This document shows, piece by piece, positions 33,583 to 45,919 of a stretch of DNA of 64,000 bases. The stretch is from Stichopus chloronotus (lineage: Eukaryota; Echinodermata; Holothuroidea; Aspidochirotida; Stichopodidae): contig CM037840.1 of the NCBI GenBank assembly GCA_021234535.1, positions 6,706,835 through 6,770,834 of the forward strand, written 5' to 3'. Under the pieces are notes generated by a model. That model was not told the DNA's origin. It made no database searches and saw only the letters and a list, made by a program, of their open reading frames with translations. A program made the position numbers and the translations under genes. How positions within the stretch are numbered: the stretch's first letter is position 1; every line of letters starts with the position of its first letter.

Positions 33583-33911
33583 AAATGTAGACAGTGGCAC
33601 TTCTGATTCAGTTATCAATTTGTTCAATTAATAATAGAGGTTCATATCATAGGGTAAGAGATATAGTTTGGTTAAATGATGCACAGTATGATAAGTTCTT
33701 CTCTGTGGCTTGTCACATCTCTATATTTAGGTTACCAACATATTAACACTATTTTGTGTATTTTCTTTCCACAGTATGAGGAATATCAAGAGACATCTTG
33801 CTTGGTTATAAAATACACTGTAGGTATAGTATTACTGTACCAAAGAGTTACCTCCTCACTGTACATACAGTGCTGAGTCACTGCAATGTACTGTACTTTG
33901 TCATACAATGC

Positions 33912-33917
33912 AATAAA
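33912..33917 (+). promoter_or_regulatory. Candidate polyadenylation signal AATAAA
   Basis: First clear AATAAA downstream of the CXC-like exon, 330 bp after its stop codon. Confidence 0.4.
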
Positions 33918-34243
33918 AATTTGAAAATGATGCAATTAGAGGGTATGATCTTGGGAAATAGCGCCTCCCCACTTTGACCTTGCCAAAGAAAACTAGAACT
34001 GCATTTGCCCACAAATACGCAGAATTGTAGTGCGTGGTAGGCTAAGTCCTTGTTGTTGGGAGTAAGCCAGTCTTTGTGGATCCACTCCTCATAGGAGTTA
34101 GCACGTTGGGGGGAAAGCAAAGCCGTTTCCTGTCGACCCCTTTCCCAATTCATTCTTTTTTTTACATCACGCTGGACGAAGCAAAAATTCCATTGGATCT
34201 CTCCCATAATGTTGTGAAGTTGCCGACGCTTATCCTTACTATA
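33918..34243. other. No gene recognised
   Basis: Spacer before the next composite element. Confidence 0.4.
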
Positions 34244-34264
34244 ACACCGTATGTCGGCTGGATA

Positions 34265-34413
34265 GGGCCATGAGTAAAAAAAAATCCGTTTCTCTGACTT
34301 TTATGTTTTGGTTTTTCAAGTTTATTCCGTTTTTTCTGACATTAGTTTTCGTTTTTCTGAGATTTTTTCGTTTTTCTGAGTTTTTTCGTTTTTCTGAGTT
34401 TTTTTCTCGTTTT
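34265..34413 (+). repeat. Foldback-2 left terminal minisatellite
   Basis: Unit close to TTTTTTCGTTTTTCTGAG, four to five copies, preceded by the less regular outer part. Complement of 37365-37549. Confidence 0.8.
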
Positions 34414-34482
34414 TCTGATGCCCCCTTAGCCCCCTTAGCCCGTATTTATTTATTATATGTGCCGAAGTTTTTTCGATCTATA

Positions 34483-34834
34483 TTAAAGGGAAATAGGGCG
34501 TTTGTTTTAGAGAAGACATCCATATTTCTGAAACCAATGTTTGTGGATGCAGAATGACAGATTATTCAAAATGAGGAAGGACAGTAGCCTTCTTTTCAAG
34601 AAATAAGCATCTCACAGATAGAACTTCAGTTATTTGTTGCTCAACACTAATTTGTTCACCCAAACTTTTCAAAATTCAAATGATGCATCTTCCGTTACTC
34701 ATTACGTGCATAATGTTTTAAGGAGATGAAGCTTTGGTAGATGTTTGTTGATTTCACTGAATGGTTAACTATGATTACCGCTATTTTCTTTGTATGTCAT
34801 GTTGGTGTATTCTAAACGCCCTATTTCCCTTTAA
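34483..34834 (+). mobile_element. MITE-B copy 1 with TTAA ends
   Basis: 352 bp including TTAA at both ends (34483-34486 and 34831-34834). Inner terminal inverted repeats AGGGAAATAGGGCGTTT are perfect over 17 bp. TTAA is the piggyBac-type target, though TTAA could also be part of the repeat. No coding frame. Related sequence occurs at 59560-59790 and in both arms of the inverted repeat at 61.2-64.0 kb. Confidence 0.82.
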
Positions 34835-36690
34835 GGGTAACCCTAGCATTAATGGTATCTCCATGTTTGGTGAGGAAATTAAAATTTTTCCAGTACGCTG
34901 ATGACACCACGTTATTGTTAGATGGTTCTTACGACTCTTTAAGAGAAGCTGTTTCAGCTCTTCATATTTATGAACATGCTTCGGGACTGAAAATTAATAT
35001 GGACAAATCCAATGTTTTCCCATTGGGTTCTTTGGTTGGGAAAAACCCTTTCACTCAACCAATGTTTGGGCTCAAGTGGACATTGGGTCCAGTAATTATG
35101 CTAGGGATAACATTTGACCATTTTACCGAGAATTTGTTTAGGCTTAATTTTCTTCCCAAATTGTCAAGACTAAAAAAGTTGCTTGCTTTATGGTCGAAAA
35201 GAGATTTGACTCCTCTAGGCAAAGTTATTATTGTTAAATCACTGGGGTTAAGCCAATTTGTTTATCTTTTTCAAGTTTTACCTGACCCTCCCATTGAATT
35301 TATCAAGGAGTTGGAAAGGATTATATTTAAGTTTATCTGGGCAGGGAAGCCTGAAAAAATCAATCGTTTTACTTTATACAATCCAACTTTTGCAGGTGGC
35401 CTGGGGGTTACCCACTTTCCAAGCTTCATTAGGAATCTTAAGTCTACTTGGGTAAAGAGATATTTGGACGACAATGAAGCAGTGTGGAAACTATTTTTTG
35501 ACTTTTATCTTCATAAATATGGTAAAAAGTTGCTTTTTAGCTGCAATTTTAAGGGTGATGATATTGTAATCGATAACTGCTTTTTACAGGATGTATGCAA
35601 GGCATGGTCAACTTTTTCCTACTATGTTCCCACCAGTAATTTTAAAAGGAAATAATTTGGAACAACTCCCATATTAAGGTCAATAACAAAATCATTTATT
35701 ATGAATTTATGTATAAAATGGGGGTCGTTTATGTAGATGACCTTTTCGACGTAAATAATCGTTTTCGCACGGTGGATAGGTTTAAAAGAATGTTTAATAT
35801 TAATTATTGCCCTTTTACTTTTTTGTATGGTATTTATTCAGCCATTCCGAAATCGTGGAGACTTATGGAACTAGAAACAGTTGAAGAGAATGTTGCCACG
35901 AATGTATCTGCCTTTTGGAGCATGCCCTCGGTCTCTAGAGGAATTTATAAGTGATTGTAAAGTCTATTACTGTCCCTCCGAAAGCCATTGTTAAATGGAA
36001 TAGAGATTTTAACTTAGACCCATGTCTTTGGAATACTATTTTCCAAATCCCCTTTAGCTCTCTAAGAGACAGTAAAGTATTTTCAATTTCGTTTTTTACA
36101 TCGTATTCTAGGCACAAAAAAATTACTTTTTCATATGCAGCAAAGGGATGATGCTTCGTGCACCTTTTGTAAACAGCATGAGGAAACATTGAGTCATTTA
36201 TTTTGGGATTGTGCGCTGGTTTCAAATTTTATTTTAGATGTTGAGCGGGCAGTCTTGGGGCAACAGTTCTCCTTATCTAAATAGGATCTATTTTTTGGTT
36301 ATAACTTTTGTCAGAAACATCCGTATAATTTTCTCATTTTTAATATAAAGTATTTCATTTATCGGAAAAGGATGTCCCAGGAAATACCGAATTGTGTTGA
36401 ATTTTTGCATAACTTTAAATTTTTACTTCAAGTTGAAAAGCGCCTTTCTCCAACAAGCATCCACCATCCGATTAAGTTTGAGTCTCTAAGAAATGTATTC
36501 AATTTTTGTAACACTCTTTTTGATTAATTTTTGTTTATGATAAAGAGTAGTTAACGCCTTTCACTTTAATCCTAATTTTGTGCAGATAAACTGAAAAACT
36601 TGATGACCAGAATACATGTTACGATTTTTATTCATATATGTATTGTTCTTTGCTACAAATTGAGTGGAATAAAAAGATGGGGAAAAAAAG
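34835..36690 (+). mobile_element. LINE-C: 5'-truncated L1/Tx1-like LINE
   Basis: Begins immediately after MITE-B, just upstream of the reverse transcriptase YADD motif, and ends near 36690 after an AATAAA (about 36671). Plus strand. The 3' end runs into a minisatellite block rather than poly(A). Confidence 0.85.
34840..36526 (+). pseudogene. LINE-C ORF2 end of reverse transcriptase and C-terminal region
   Basis: A frameshift near 34894 precedes FQYADDTTLLLDG. The frame is then open from 34852 to 35655 with LPKLSRLKKLLALWSKRDLT, LPDPPIEFI and GGLGVTHF. A one-base shift near 35653 continues it (WNNSHIKV, then 35709-35954). Further breaks occur at about 35950 and 36110, and the Cys/His motif CTFC...HLFWDC follows near 36160-36210. 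The natural stop is near 36526. Colinear with LINE-A and LINE-B but more decayed. Confidence 0.85.
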
Positions 36691-36795
36691 GGGTTTTTTT
36701 TCGTTTTTCTGACATTTTTTTCTTTCGTTTTTCTGACTTTTTTTTTTCGTTTTTCTGACATTTTTTTCTCGTTTTTCTGACTTTTTTTTTTCACA
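36690..36795 (+). repeat. Inner (T)nCGTTTTTCTGAC minisatellite block
   Basis: Four copies of a ~24-27-bp unit of the same family as the foldback-2 ends, in the left-end orientation. Explains the lysine-rich shadow frames on the minus strand. Confidence 0.85.
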
Positions 36796-37364
36796 AGCGC
36801 ATGTGCTTGGGACATGTCGCAACCATAGAAATCATATATCTAGAATTAGCATCGCATGTAAAGTATGCACTAAGGAACACATCCTAACACTAAGCTTGTA
36901 CACAGGTGGTTGACCTACATATGCGGATGGCTTACGTACATCTCTTTCGCGCAAACACGTACATGCGGACTACATAGGTTCCCTGTGTAGAGTCGTCTCG
37001 CAAAAATAAGTTTTTCTTTCGTGCATTGATTGCACCAGTTATTTTCTTCCTTTGAGTAGCTCCTACATATTGTTACAATATTTTTGCGTATCTTTTGACA
37101 AAAATTATAGTTTTTAATTTTACCAGTTTCCTACAAGAACGAACACCTTTTTTACCTAACGTACTCTTTGTACGTAAAACGACCGTGCAGGATTTCGCTT
37201 TGGGTGCAACGCAAATCTTCAATTTGCTGCATGCGACAGAGACAATGCCAATTCTAGGTATATAATTCAGTGGTCGCAACTCGTACCATCTGCTGTGTGG
37301 CAAGCAGTACGTGTGCTGCTAGTTGGGATAACCCTGTTACTACGTAATGTGTTTGCCAAAACGA
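36796..37364. other. No gene recognised inside foldback-2
   Basis: Single-copy-looking DNA between the inner and right minisatellite blocks. Confidence 0.4.
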
Positions 37365-37549
37365 AAAGCACAGAAAAACGAGAAAAAAACTCAGAAAAAG
37401 GAAAAAAACTCAGAAAAACGAAAAAATCTCAGAAAATCGAAAACTAATGTCAGAAAAACGAAAATTAATGTCAGAAAAACCGAATAAACTTGGAAAAACC
37501 AAAAAATAAAAGTCAGAGAAACGGATTTTTTTTTTTACTCATGGCCCTA
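37365..37549 (-). repeat. Foldback-2 right terminal minisatellite
   Basis: Complement of the left end: AAAACTCAGAAAAACG-type units, then GTCAGAGAAACGGAT and ACTCATGGCCCTATT. Confidence 0.8.
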
Positions 37550-37557
37550 TTCAGCCG

Positions 37558-38082
37558 CCGTTATTAGCTGTATATATGTCAAAACTGTCTTTCTGTTTCA
37601 CCACTGAAATAGAACATGAGAGCAGCCTAGTACATGATTCTGTAGAAGGACGTCATGTTGTAACCACTAAAAAGCAGTGAAGCAGCACACGATTCTGTGA
37701 CATCATATTTAAACACAATGGCGCTGTATTGCACACCAATTTGGAAACAACATTTACACTCCACGTTTATCACCTCACTGGAAAAAGGCCGAACCACATT
37801 TCATCACGTTTTCTGGAAATTATCCGCAGGGCTGTCTCATCACTTTAACGCCTTAAATCGTTCTTGTAGTCGTGGTATTTGCTTTTCCTTAGTAGATTTT
37901 GGTTTGAAGACGGCCATAGCTCGCACTTGCTGCTATTACTAAAAGGTCGCGCGTGCATATTTGTATGAACTAAGTTACATCACGCGCAGGTGAGGCGTTA
38001 TGAGCCATACAAGGCTCAACAAAAGAAATTGCTGGTCGACCAGTAATGACAAGATGGCACTACAATAAATAATAATAATGAC
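37558..38082. other. No gene recognised
   Basis: No domain or repeat identified. Confidence 0.4.
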
Positions 38083-38410
38083 AAACAAGAACAGGCTGAC
38101 GGATTTCAGCAAGACTTTGACGAAGTGCCCCACCATAGACTCTTAAAACATTTTGGTATTCCTGGCACCCAGACTACACATCTGGATAAGAATTTTCCTC
38201 GTAAACACCCATAATGCAACACTGAGGTAGCCATTGACGGTACAGTCTTGATCAGTAACTCTGTGATATCTCTGATGCAGTACGCAGTACTACAGGCCTT
38301 TGTGTCTTTGTACTTACATATTGAGGACCTACCAGATGGGTTGCCACCTCAAGCTCGTGTTTTGCCGATGGTTGTATCCTGAACTTTACTGCGAAGTTTG
38401 GGAGGCCACA
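38083..38410 (+). pseudogene. Relic reverse transcriptase of a CR1/Jockey-like LINE
   Basis: Translations in shifting frames give LTDFSKT, then FDEVPHHRLLKHFGIPG, then VAIDGTVLISNS, then FVSLYLHIEDLPDGLPPQARVL. This is the order of reverse-transcriptase motifs in CR1/L2/Jockey-type LINEs (DFSKAFD, VPH..LL, DG, YINDLPDGL...). The catalytic Asp-Asp motif is no longer recognisable and at least three frame breaks are needed. It is a different family from LINE-A, -B and -C. Confidence 0.65.
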
Positions 38411-38429
38411 TCAATTGAAACATAATTAT

Positions 38430-38455
38430 TAATGGACATGACAACATGTCCATTA
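38430..38455. repeat. Perfect 11-bp hairpin
   Basis: TAATGGACATG and its exact complement separated by ACAA. No known role. Confidence 0.6.
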
Positions 38456-40740
38456 TTGTGATTGGTCGCATTTTCTGATGATCACGTGACCACATTTCTT
38501 TCGTTCAGTTTACCGGACGACTCCCATCAAGAAACAAACCGATCTTTTGGAAAAAGATTTTTACAGGAAAGGGGACGGGTATGTGACAAGATTGTGTGAA
38601 AAATGTCGCTAATTACGAAATGCGGTACATTTTTCCTCAAATGCTCTGTATTTAAATATTAAGTAGACTAATTACAATATTAAGTAGGCTAATACGCCGC
38701 GCCTAGGCCTGGTACTTTACACATGACGCAGTCATGAACGAAAGATGCTGTCCTATGTAGACTGGGTTTCTTACTCTCTTTCCAGATCGTTGGTGTTTGC
38801 TACCGTAACCGCCTGGTTACCAAATTAATTTTATGTTCGATTTATGAAATGGTTATGAAGACATCTGTGTAAATGTGAACAAATAAGTGTAGTTCTTTCT
38901 GGCAATTCCCTGGAATTTCGGCATAGCGGTCTTCTATGGTGTCTCCGTTCGTCGTTTGAACTGCAGTTTACGAATGTACAATACGTGTACAGTAGTAGCC
39001 GGGCCGCGTGTGCGGATCGGCGATCAGTAGAAAGCCAGTATGTACACGGTCTATTGCAGTCACTGTACAAACGATGTGACCAATTGCACGAATTAGTTTT
39101 CTAACGTGTTTAAGGTAAATGTTCGTAATAAACAAAAAGAATTTCTAACGTCCTACGGAAGGCAAGTGCAATCAAACCTCAAGTCCGAATTTTCGATGCA
39201 AATCTCGTATTTACCATATGTATAAGTTTGAGCTGAAGTCAAAACGTAAAACGGAGTACATTAACTGTATGTACATTTGCAGGTTCACTTCATTCCAGGC
39301 ACTTATATTCTGAATATGAGAAGCCAAAGTCCTTATTAAAAACTTGCTGCACTCCTCTCTTGTCGGACAGGGGCGTGATGCAATCCGGGTGGGGCAGGTG
39401 GGCAATTGCCACCCCATTGGAAATACTCGGGGGAACAATCATACTGTTTTGCGCAGGCTTCAATAGTTCAGGCAGATTTAAAATAAAAACAACAAGCAAA
39501 ATAAACAAAATATAACAACATTTTACGGTACGGAGGGGTTCCAGAACACGTCACTTTGAGTGTATGTGCTTGCCAATGAGAGAGTGTGTTTGTGTTTGGT
39601 TGTGTGTGTGTACATATGTGCACGCTTTCGTACTAGGGTACATTGCTTATAGATGATTCCTGTCCAGAAAACGATCCAGCGTTCGACAGGATATTGGATT
39701 TTTTTAAAATATCCCCCCCCCCCGGTCCACATACCAGTTCTACGTCCCTGTTGTCGGATTAACCAGGCAGTCTATCCTCACCCTACATAGGCAACCAGAG
39801 ACATAGTCATGTCCATTGTGGTTACGGTATGTAACCACATTTTCTAGTTTATGTCCGCTACTCATTTCACACCTACAACTGTATATCCTGCATGTGGAAA
39901 TCTACTTGTATCTTTCAGAATCATTGATCAATTTATAGCATTTACACATAATATATACATTGTATTAATAACTGTTGTGTGTTAACAAGCATGTGAATGT
40001 AAACATTTGGGTTGATGCCAAGTTTTAAACTATAAACTTGCCAAATGACCCCATGATATTTATCTGTACATTGAAAAGTACTATCAAAATCCTAAAATTA
40101 ATTGATTGTTGATAGCGTGTCCTTCCATGATGTGTTTGTGGATAATTGGAGATAACTGTACTAATACATAGACCACAGGTTTCCTCCACCCTTTTGTCGG
40201 GGCCGGCACAAATTTCTAGATACAAAGCTTTTTTTGACAAAAAAGACGCCCTCCATGATTTGTTTCCATTAAAGAGTAAGATATTTCAAAGAGCCTCTTT
40301 GAACGTCGACCATTATCTCCCCCCACCTTGTTCTCAGCTCTGTGTGTGATTGCTTGGTGTCACAAAATAACTGCCCCTCAAGGCCAGAATTATTACTGTA
40401 TAGGGCTGGTTTCCAGTCAATACATATGGAACATGTCAACATTAGCCTATTGTAGTGGAGACCTAATCCACAGCACGATTCAAAGACATCCTCAGTGGTG
40501 GTTTCCGCATTTTAGCATGTTGACCATAATCGTTGTATCATTTCTCAGAATGTAATGTCCCAACCATGTTTAAAAAGTTTTGCCAAGCAAAAGAGAATTG
40601 TGATGGCAATGGTGATGACTGTCCTTTCCTTTTGTCTTTGTGAAAATATTCTGTACTGCAAGTATTTTAGGTGTAAAAGGTATTTTATATTTTTTTCATT
40701 TTTGGTTTCGATGAAAGAGAAACCTATGCGTTTACGATGG
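38456..40740. other. No gene recognised
   Basis: Includes a GT-rich stretch at 39590-39620, a C11 run near 39713 and several short frames without domains. Confidence 0.4.
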
Positions 40741-42560
40741 CGTGTATGTATGTGTGGGTGTGTATGTGTGTGTGACACTTTGCTTGTTTGTTTGCTTGTT
40801 TTCAAACTTGGTACATGGAAGCCCCATAGTGATAGGAAGAACCCTATTATTTTGGTGGGGTCAAAGGTCATTTGGGGTCACCAGGGGTCAAACTCTGAAA
40901 ACCTTGTTAACACAATATCTTGAGATAGGAAACTTAGATTAATGTCATACTTAATGAGTAGATGCATTATCATCAGAGGAAGAACCCTATTGTTTTTGGT
41001 GGGGGTCAAAGGTCATTTGAGGTCAACAGGGGTGAGACTGAGAAAACATTGTTAACACAATACCTTGAGATAGAAAACGTGGATGAATTTTACAGTGGGT
41101 ATGTAGATGTGTTATTGTCAGAGGAAGAACTCTATTATTTTTGGAGGGGGTTAAAGGTCATTTGAGGTCACCGGAGGTCAGACCCCGAAAACATTGTTAA
41201 CACAATATCTTGAGATAGGAAACTTGGATGCATGTCATACGTGGTGTGTAGATGCAGTTGGGTCAAAAAAAAAAAACGGAATCGTTTTCTGTGGGGTCGA
41301 AGGTCATCTGCGGTCAACAGGGGTCAAACTCCGGAAACCTTGTTAACATGATATTCGGAGGCTGAAAACTTGGGTATATTTCAGACTTGGCATATTGATG
41401 TATCAAAGTGTGAAGAAGAACCCTAATGTTGTTTGGTGGGGTCAAAGGTCATCTGGGGTCCATATGGGGACAAAAAACTTTAAACCTTGTTAACTCAATA
41501 TGCAGGAGGTAGCAATCGTGCATACATTTTAAAACTTGCATTATGATGACAGGGGGAGAAGAGTATCATTTTAGCTGGGGTCAGAGATGATCTGGGGTCA
41601 CTGGGGGTAGAACTCAGAATACTAGTTTGTTATGAAAATATCTAGCTCATTGAAGGAAGATCACATTTATTTGAAACTTGGTATGTGCTTGCATAATGAC
41701 AAGACAAAGAATCATACTGATTTTAGGGGAATAAAGCAAGCAATCTTTGCAACGGTGATGAGGTTTATATGGGTGTGTATGCGTGTGTGCATGCATGTAT
41801 GTGTGTGAGACAAAATCTTGTGAACGCTCTAGCTTCTGAAGGGAAAGTGCTAGGTGGGTCAAAGTAGGGGTGTTGATAGAACATATGAAGATCTCGGCTA
41901 GGATTGTTTTCGGTGTAGGTCAAAGGTCATCTGAGGTCACCAACAGGCAGCATGTGGACAAACTATGTTGGCAGTATCTCAGAAATGACAAGTTGCATTA
42001 TTTTCAAACTTGGATTGTATGTACTGCCCTTTAAGTAAATGAGATTGTGGGAGTTTTCTTGTAGGTCAAAGGTCATCTGGGGTCATCAGAAGTCATACTG
42101 TAAAAAGTTTGTGAACACTCTAGCTTTTGAAGGGAATGTGCAAGACAGTCCAAAGTCAGTATGTGGGTAGGACATTTAACGGTCTTGGGTTACATTGATT
42201 TTGGTGGATTTCAAAGGTCACCTGAGGTCATCTGCAGGCGGACTATAGACGAACCATGTTTGCAGTATCTCATGAACCACAGATATTGCACAAACTTTAA
42301 CCTTCGAGGGTATGTAGGACTTTCTAAGTAAATAACATGAGGGAGTCTCTAGAGATCAGAGGTCATGTGGGGTCATCAGAGGTCATAACATGCAAAAAAC
42401 TTGTAAACACACTATTTACAAAGGGGAGATAATTTCACTATTTAGAAAGGGGAGACAATTTCACACTTTTACGTTCTTTTTAGATGGAGTATACTAAATA
42501 TCATTATTGGTTTTGATTTGGGCCAAAGGTCATCTGAGGTCCTTGAGTACAAAATGTTAA
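40741..42560 (+). repeat. ~145-bp satellite with AGGTCA half-sites, plus orientation
   Basis: Two blocks, each introduced by a TG-rich microsatellite (40741-40780 and 41771-41815). Unit marks (GGTCAAAGGTCAT...) fall at about 40857, 41001, 41146, 41292, 41438 and 41577 in the first block, and 41916, 42062, 42208, 42352 and 42520 in the second. Spacing is mostly 139-146 bp. Each unit carries up to four AGGTCA-like hexamers in one direction with gaps of 1, 4 and 4 bases. The rest of a unit includes CTTGTTAACACAATATCTTGAGATAGGAAAC-type sequence. Not coding. Confidence 0.9.
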
Positions 42561-45500
42561 GACCTTTGTCTCTGGTGTTGTTTCACTTTTGTGTCTTTTC
42601 CTATGGGTAGAAGGCATTTGAGGTCCCTTCCAAGCAAAGGCTGGCAATGCTTGCACATTTAGGAAGTTCCAATTTGAAAACTTTTACCTGTCAGTCAGGT
42701 CTGTAGTTGTTGTACTAATTTTACAAGTCTTTGACTTATAATGATAAAACTTCATCTATGCATCTTCAGCTGGCATTATGCAGGTTTCTGATAAAATATG
42801 TCTGAAAACATCTGTAAAGTACCTGAAAGCCCAATTTGGTTGATTAAGTTTAGCAGGTACCATGCACCTTTAAGTTTCTACAGTATTTAGTCCACGAATC
42901 AGCAGTACAGTATTTGGTATCATGCTTCTTTTATTTATTGTTCTTGTTTTGACAGTTAAAAGTGCTCACTTAGTTTCCAAAGCCATAATTGGCTTTTAAT
43001 TCTATCTGAGACATTTTTTTGTGTGAAAATGTAGATTGACCAATGACCTCTGTTGAAAATGGTGAGAAAAGGTTGATCTGCTTATCTTTCCCAGAGGAAT
43101 CATTATCTGAAATACAGCTCTCCTTCTGTCATCAAACATTGTGGAATAGATTTGTTTTCTGAAGTGGAGATTTTACATCAAAGATTTCTTCGAGGGAAAA
43201 GTCTTATTGTACAATAGAGATATTATTTGCTCATGTGATGGGGTAAATGGAGGATTTTATGTAGTTTGTATCATTAGCAATCATTTCAACTGTCATATGA
43301 GTATATCTCTTGTTCCTAGAAAATTCATACTGTACCTAGGCTACCACTGTGCAGGCTAGAGAATTCTTGTTCTCCAGTGTTATCTTACATTACATGTGTG
43401 CAGTAGGTATTGGAAAATAATGTACAGTATTAATGGCTTCATCTGGTAGCCTGTCGTTACTACAGTATACTGCATGTATTAGTGGCAAGGAATCACTAAT
43501 CCTCTTGGCTTTCTTGTTCACTGAAAAGTTGCATATTTTAACCACTTAGATTCTTTGTCTCATAGCGTTTCAGTAGGTTGCACTTTTTTTTCAACCAATC
43601 AAAAAGCGCGTACTGTAATACAGGATGTAAACATTGGTTTGTCAACATAAAAAGCAGAGCTCCTGGAGGAAGATGAAGTGTTTTGCCCATATTTGTGCGA
43701 TTCCTGGTGATATTAGACTAATTCTAACCAGATGCGTGGTCGAAATGTATCTCTTCAGTTAATTTGTGGAAAGATTCAGAAGGAAATCATGAGAAGATAC
43801 GGAAATATTTCATTAACGAATTTGCCGATAGTACAACACTAACGATTAACATTAATACGTATGTTAGGCCTGACACAGTAACAGTGTTAAAGATATCCTA
43901 ACCACACCACAGCTCTGAGGGTGTCACAGATTAGATTGTGCCAATGGTAAATATCATACCTTGTAGATGGATTTATTGATTAAAGGAAGAACCGAACTGT
44001 TTTAAAGGGGTCACCTATGGTTGAACCCGGAAAACGACATTAACACAAAATCTTCAAGTAGGAAACTTTGCTGAATGTCACTCTTCAAATGTAGATGTAT
44101 TTTCATCACAGGAGGCAACCTTACTGTTTTCAGGGGGGGGGTCAAGGTCATCTGAGAAACTAAAGTCAAAACCTCAAGCCTCATTAACATGATGTGTTTA
44201 GATAAATAAAGCAGAAATGAAACTCAAATACCTTGTTAACATAATATTTTGAGACAGGAACCTTGGGATGGATGTTATACCTAATATAAAGTAGATGTGC
44301 AGTGATTTCCATGATCAACACAAAACTATATTTTGCCAATATGTTCAGATTTACCCGTGCACAAAGAAATGAGATAACATTTCATTATTCAGAACCATCG
44401 AAACCACATCGCATTTTGGCATTCTGGTTTATTTAAAGCTGTAGTCGTCGATCTTGACAGTATTTGACCTGAAATGTAGTCCAAAACAAGAGCATTAAAT
44501 GCTTCAAGTGTATGTTAGAAAACATTTTGCGTCCAAATTCAAGTAGTATTTGCTAGACATATGTTACCATATCATATTGGATCTTCTCGTGATGCTTTAT
44601 GACTCCTTACTTGCCACAACTTTTAGTGAGAGTAATACAGACAGCACTTCTTGTGTGTGTGTATATTTATTTACTTGTTCAATTGTGAAAATGACCTGGA
44701 GTTTCAATAAGCGAAAAATGGACAATCCATACATTCCAACAATTGACCATACCCTATTATCAGACTTACAAGCCCTATGACTGCCTGATCCCACATTGGC
44801 AACATTTTAATAAAGTTTATAACCATGAAATGGATAAATGCATATGAAGAAATCACAGAGATGATTGCAAATGAGGCAACAGTTATGGAGAGTAATTAGC
44901 ATGCTGCGTGCTGTTCAAATGACAATTAGGCCTCTACCCTACCTGACAGGCACAAGTCAGATAAGTGTAGTTTGTGATGGTCAGTGACTTCAATGTTCTG
45001 TAGTTTTGGCCTTGTTAGTTGCACCCTGCTTCTACTTGCCCAGCAGTCAGTAATCCTTACTACTCGCTTGAGTGCACACAGGGCAAGTAAAGCTTTCCCT
45101 TATTCGCTTTCAATTCATCTCACCTAATGAGGGAGATTCGTGTCATGCTTGGTACATTTTGTACCACATGGCCGATTGAACAAATTCCTAGATTTTAATC
45201 TTTCAAGCTGACAAGTAGTCAGCAAAGAAAAAAAAAACCCTTTTGTAACATGAGTACAGAAAAGTGGCAGTGACAATTCATGTCAACAATATTTTTGTAT
45301 TTGATGTAGAGCCGCCGTTTTCATCTTTAGTTCGTAAACTTCGAATGTCCTTTCCTGCAAGCAACCACACCGACTTTATCAAGTCTTAATTCAACTATGA
45401 CGAATATAGCTTTTTAGGCGTAATCTAACTTCAACACAAAGTTCAAGATGCCGCCAAGTTCACCAAGGTAACGGTGCATCGCGAACCTTTATGATCTGTG

Positions 45501-45915
45501 ACTGCGCGTCTAAAGACGTGATGCAGAAAAAAAGGCCAACGAAATCTGAAAGGTATTACAGCATAGAATATTTTTAGGTGATGTAGAAGGAGTTTTTTAG
45601 TTTTTTTTTTTTTGGCTTTAGTGAGTTTTGGGTGGGTTTTTATTAGCGTTAGTTCATATTCGTGGAACTGCTGTCAGAACTCAGATACTTCGCTAGGAAA
45701 TATCACTTCAAAACGGTTACAAAATATCTGCATCCATGTAGGCCTACATGTAGTGCAAGCAATTTTTTTTTTTTACGCGCATTCCCCTCAGTTTGGTATC
45801 TTGGCTATTCACGTTAAGAAATGTTGATCTATATTTACATGGTTTGCTGGCGTATGAAACCGCATAAACTCAAATATAGTCTATATTAATGATATGCGCA
45901 ATCTGTAATAATCTG
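42561..45915. other. No gene recognised; decayed satellite units at 43990-44330
   Basis: 43990-44330 holds remnants of the 145-bp satellite (GGAAGAACC, AACACAAAATCTT, GTCAAGGTCATCTGAG). The rest shows no domain or repeat that I recognise. Confidence 0.45.
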
Positions 45916-45919
45916 AGAG

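Larger units (their letters stand above)
34244..37557. mobile_element. Foldback-2: composite bounded by minisatellite-type inverted repeats
   Basis: The ends match in opposite orientation: GG(A/G)TAGGGCCATGAGT-type sequence, then a poly(A) run and ATCCGTTTCTCTGAC, followed by tandem (T)nCGTTTTTCTGA units on the left (34265-34413) and their complement on the right (37365-37549). Inside are MITE-B (34483-34834), LINE-C (34835-36690) and a third minisatellite block. Terminal inverted repeats made of short tandem units are typical of foldback elements, such as Drosophila FB and sea urchin TU elements. No transposase gene is visible. Confidence 0.65.

Noticed and set aside
33676..34207. Open frames downstream of the CXC exon
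   Set aside because: No domain, lie in the likely 3' untranslated and intergenic region, and occur on both strands.
36561..36822. Lysine-rich frames with KKSQKNEKK-type repeats
   Set aside because: Antisense reading of the CGTTTTTCTGAC minisatellite.
38430..38455. p53-type response element reading of GGACATG...CATGTCC
   Set aside because: The hexamer arms are palindromic around ACAA but do not fit two abutting RRRCWWGYYY half-sites; kept only as a hairpin.
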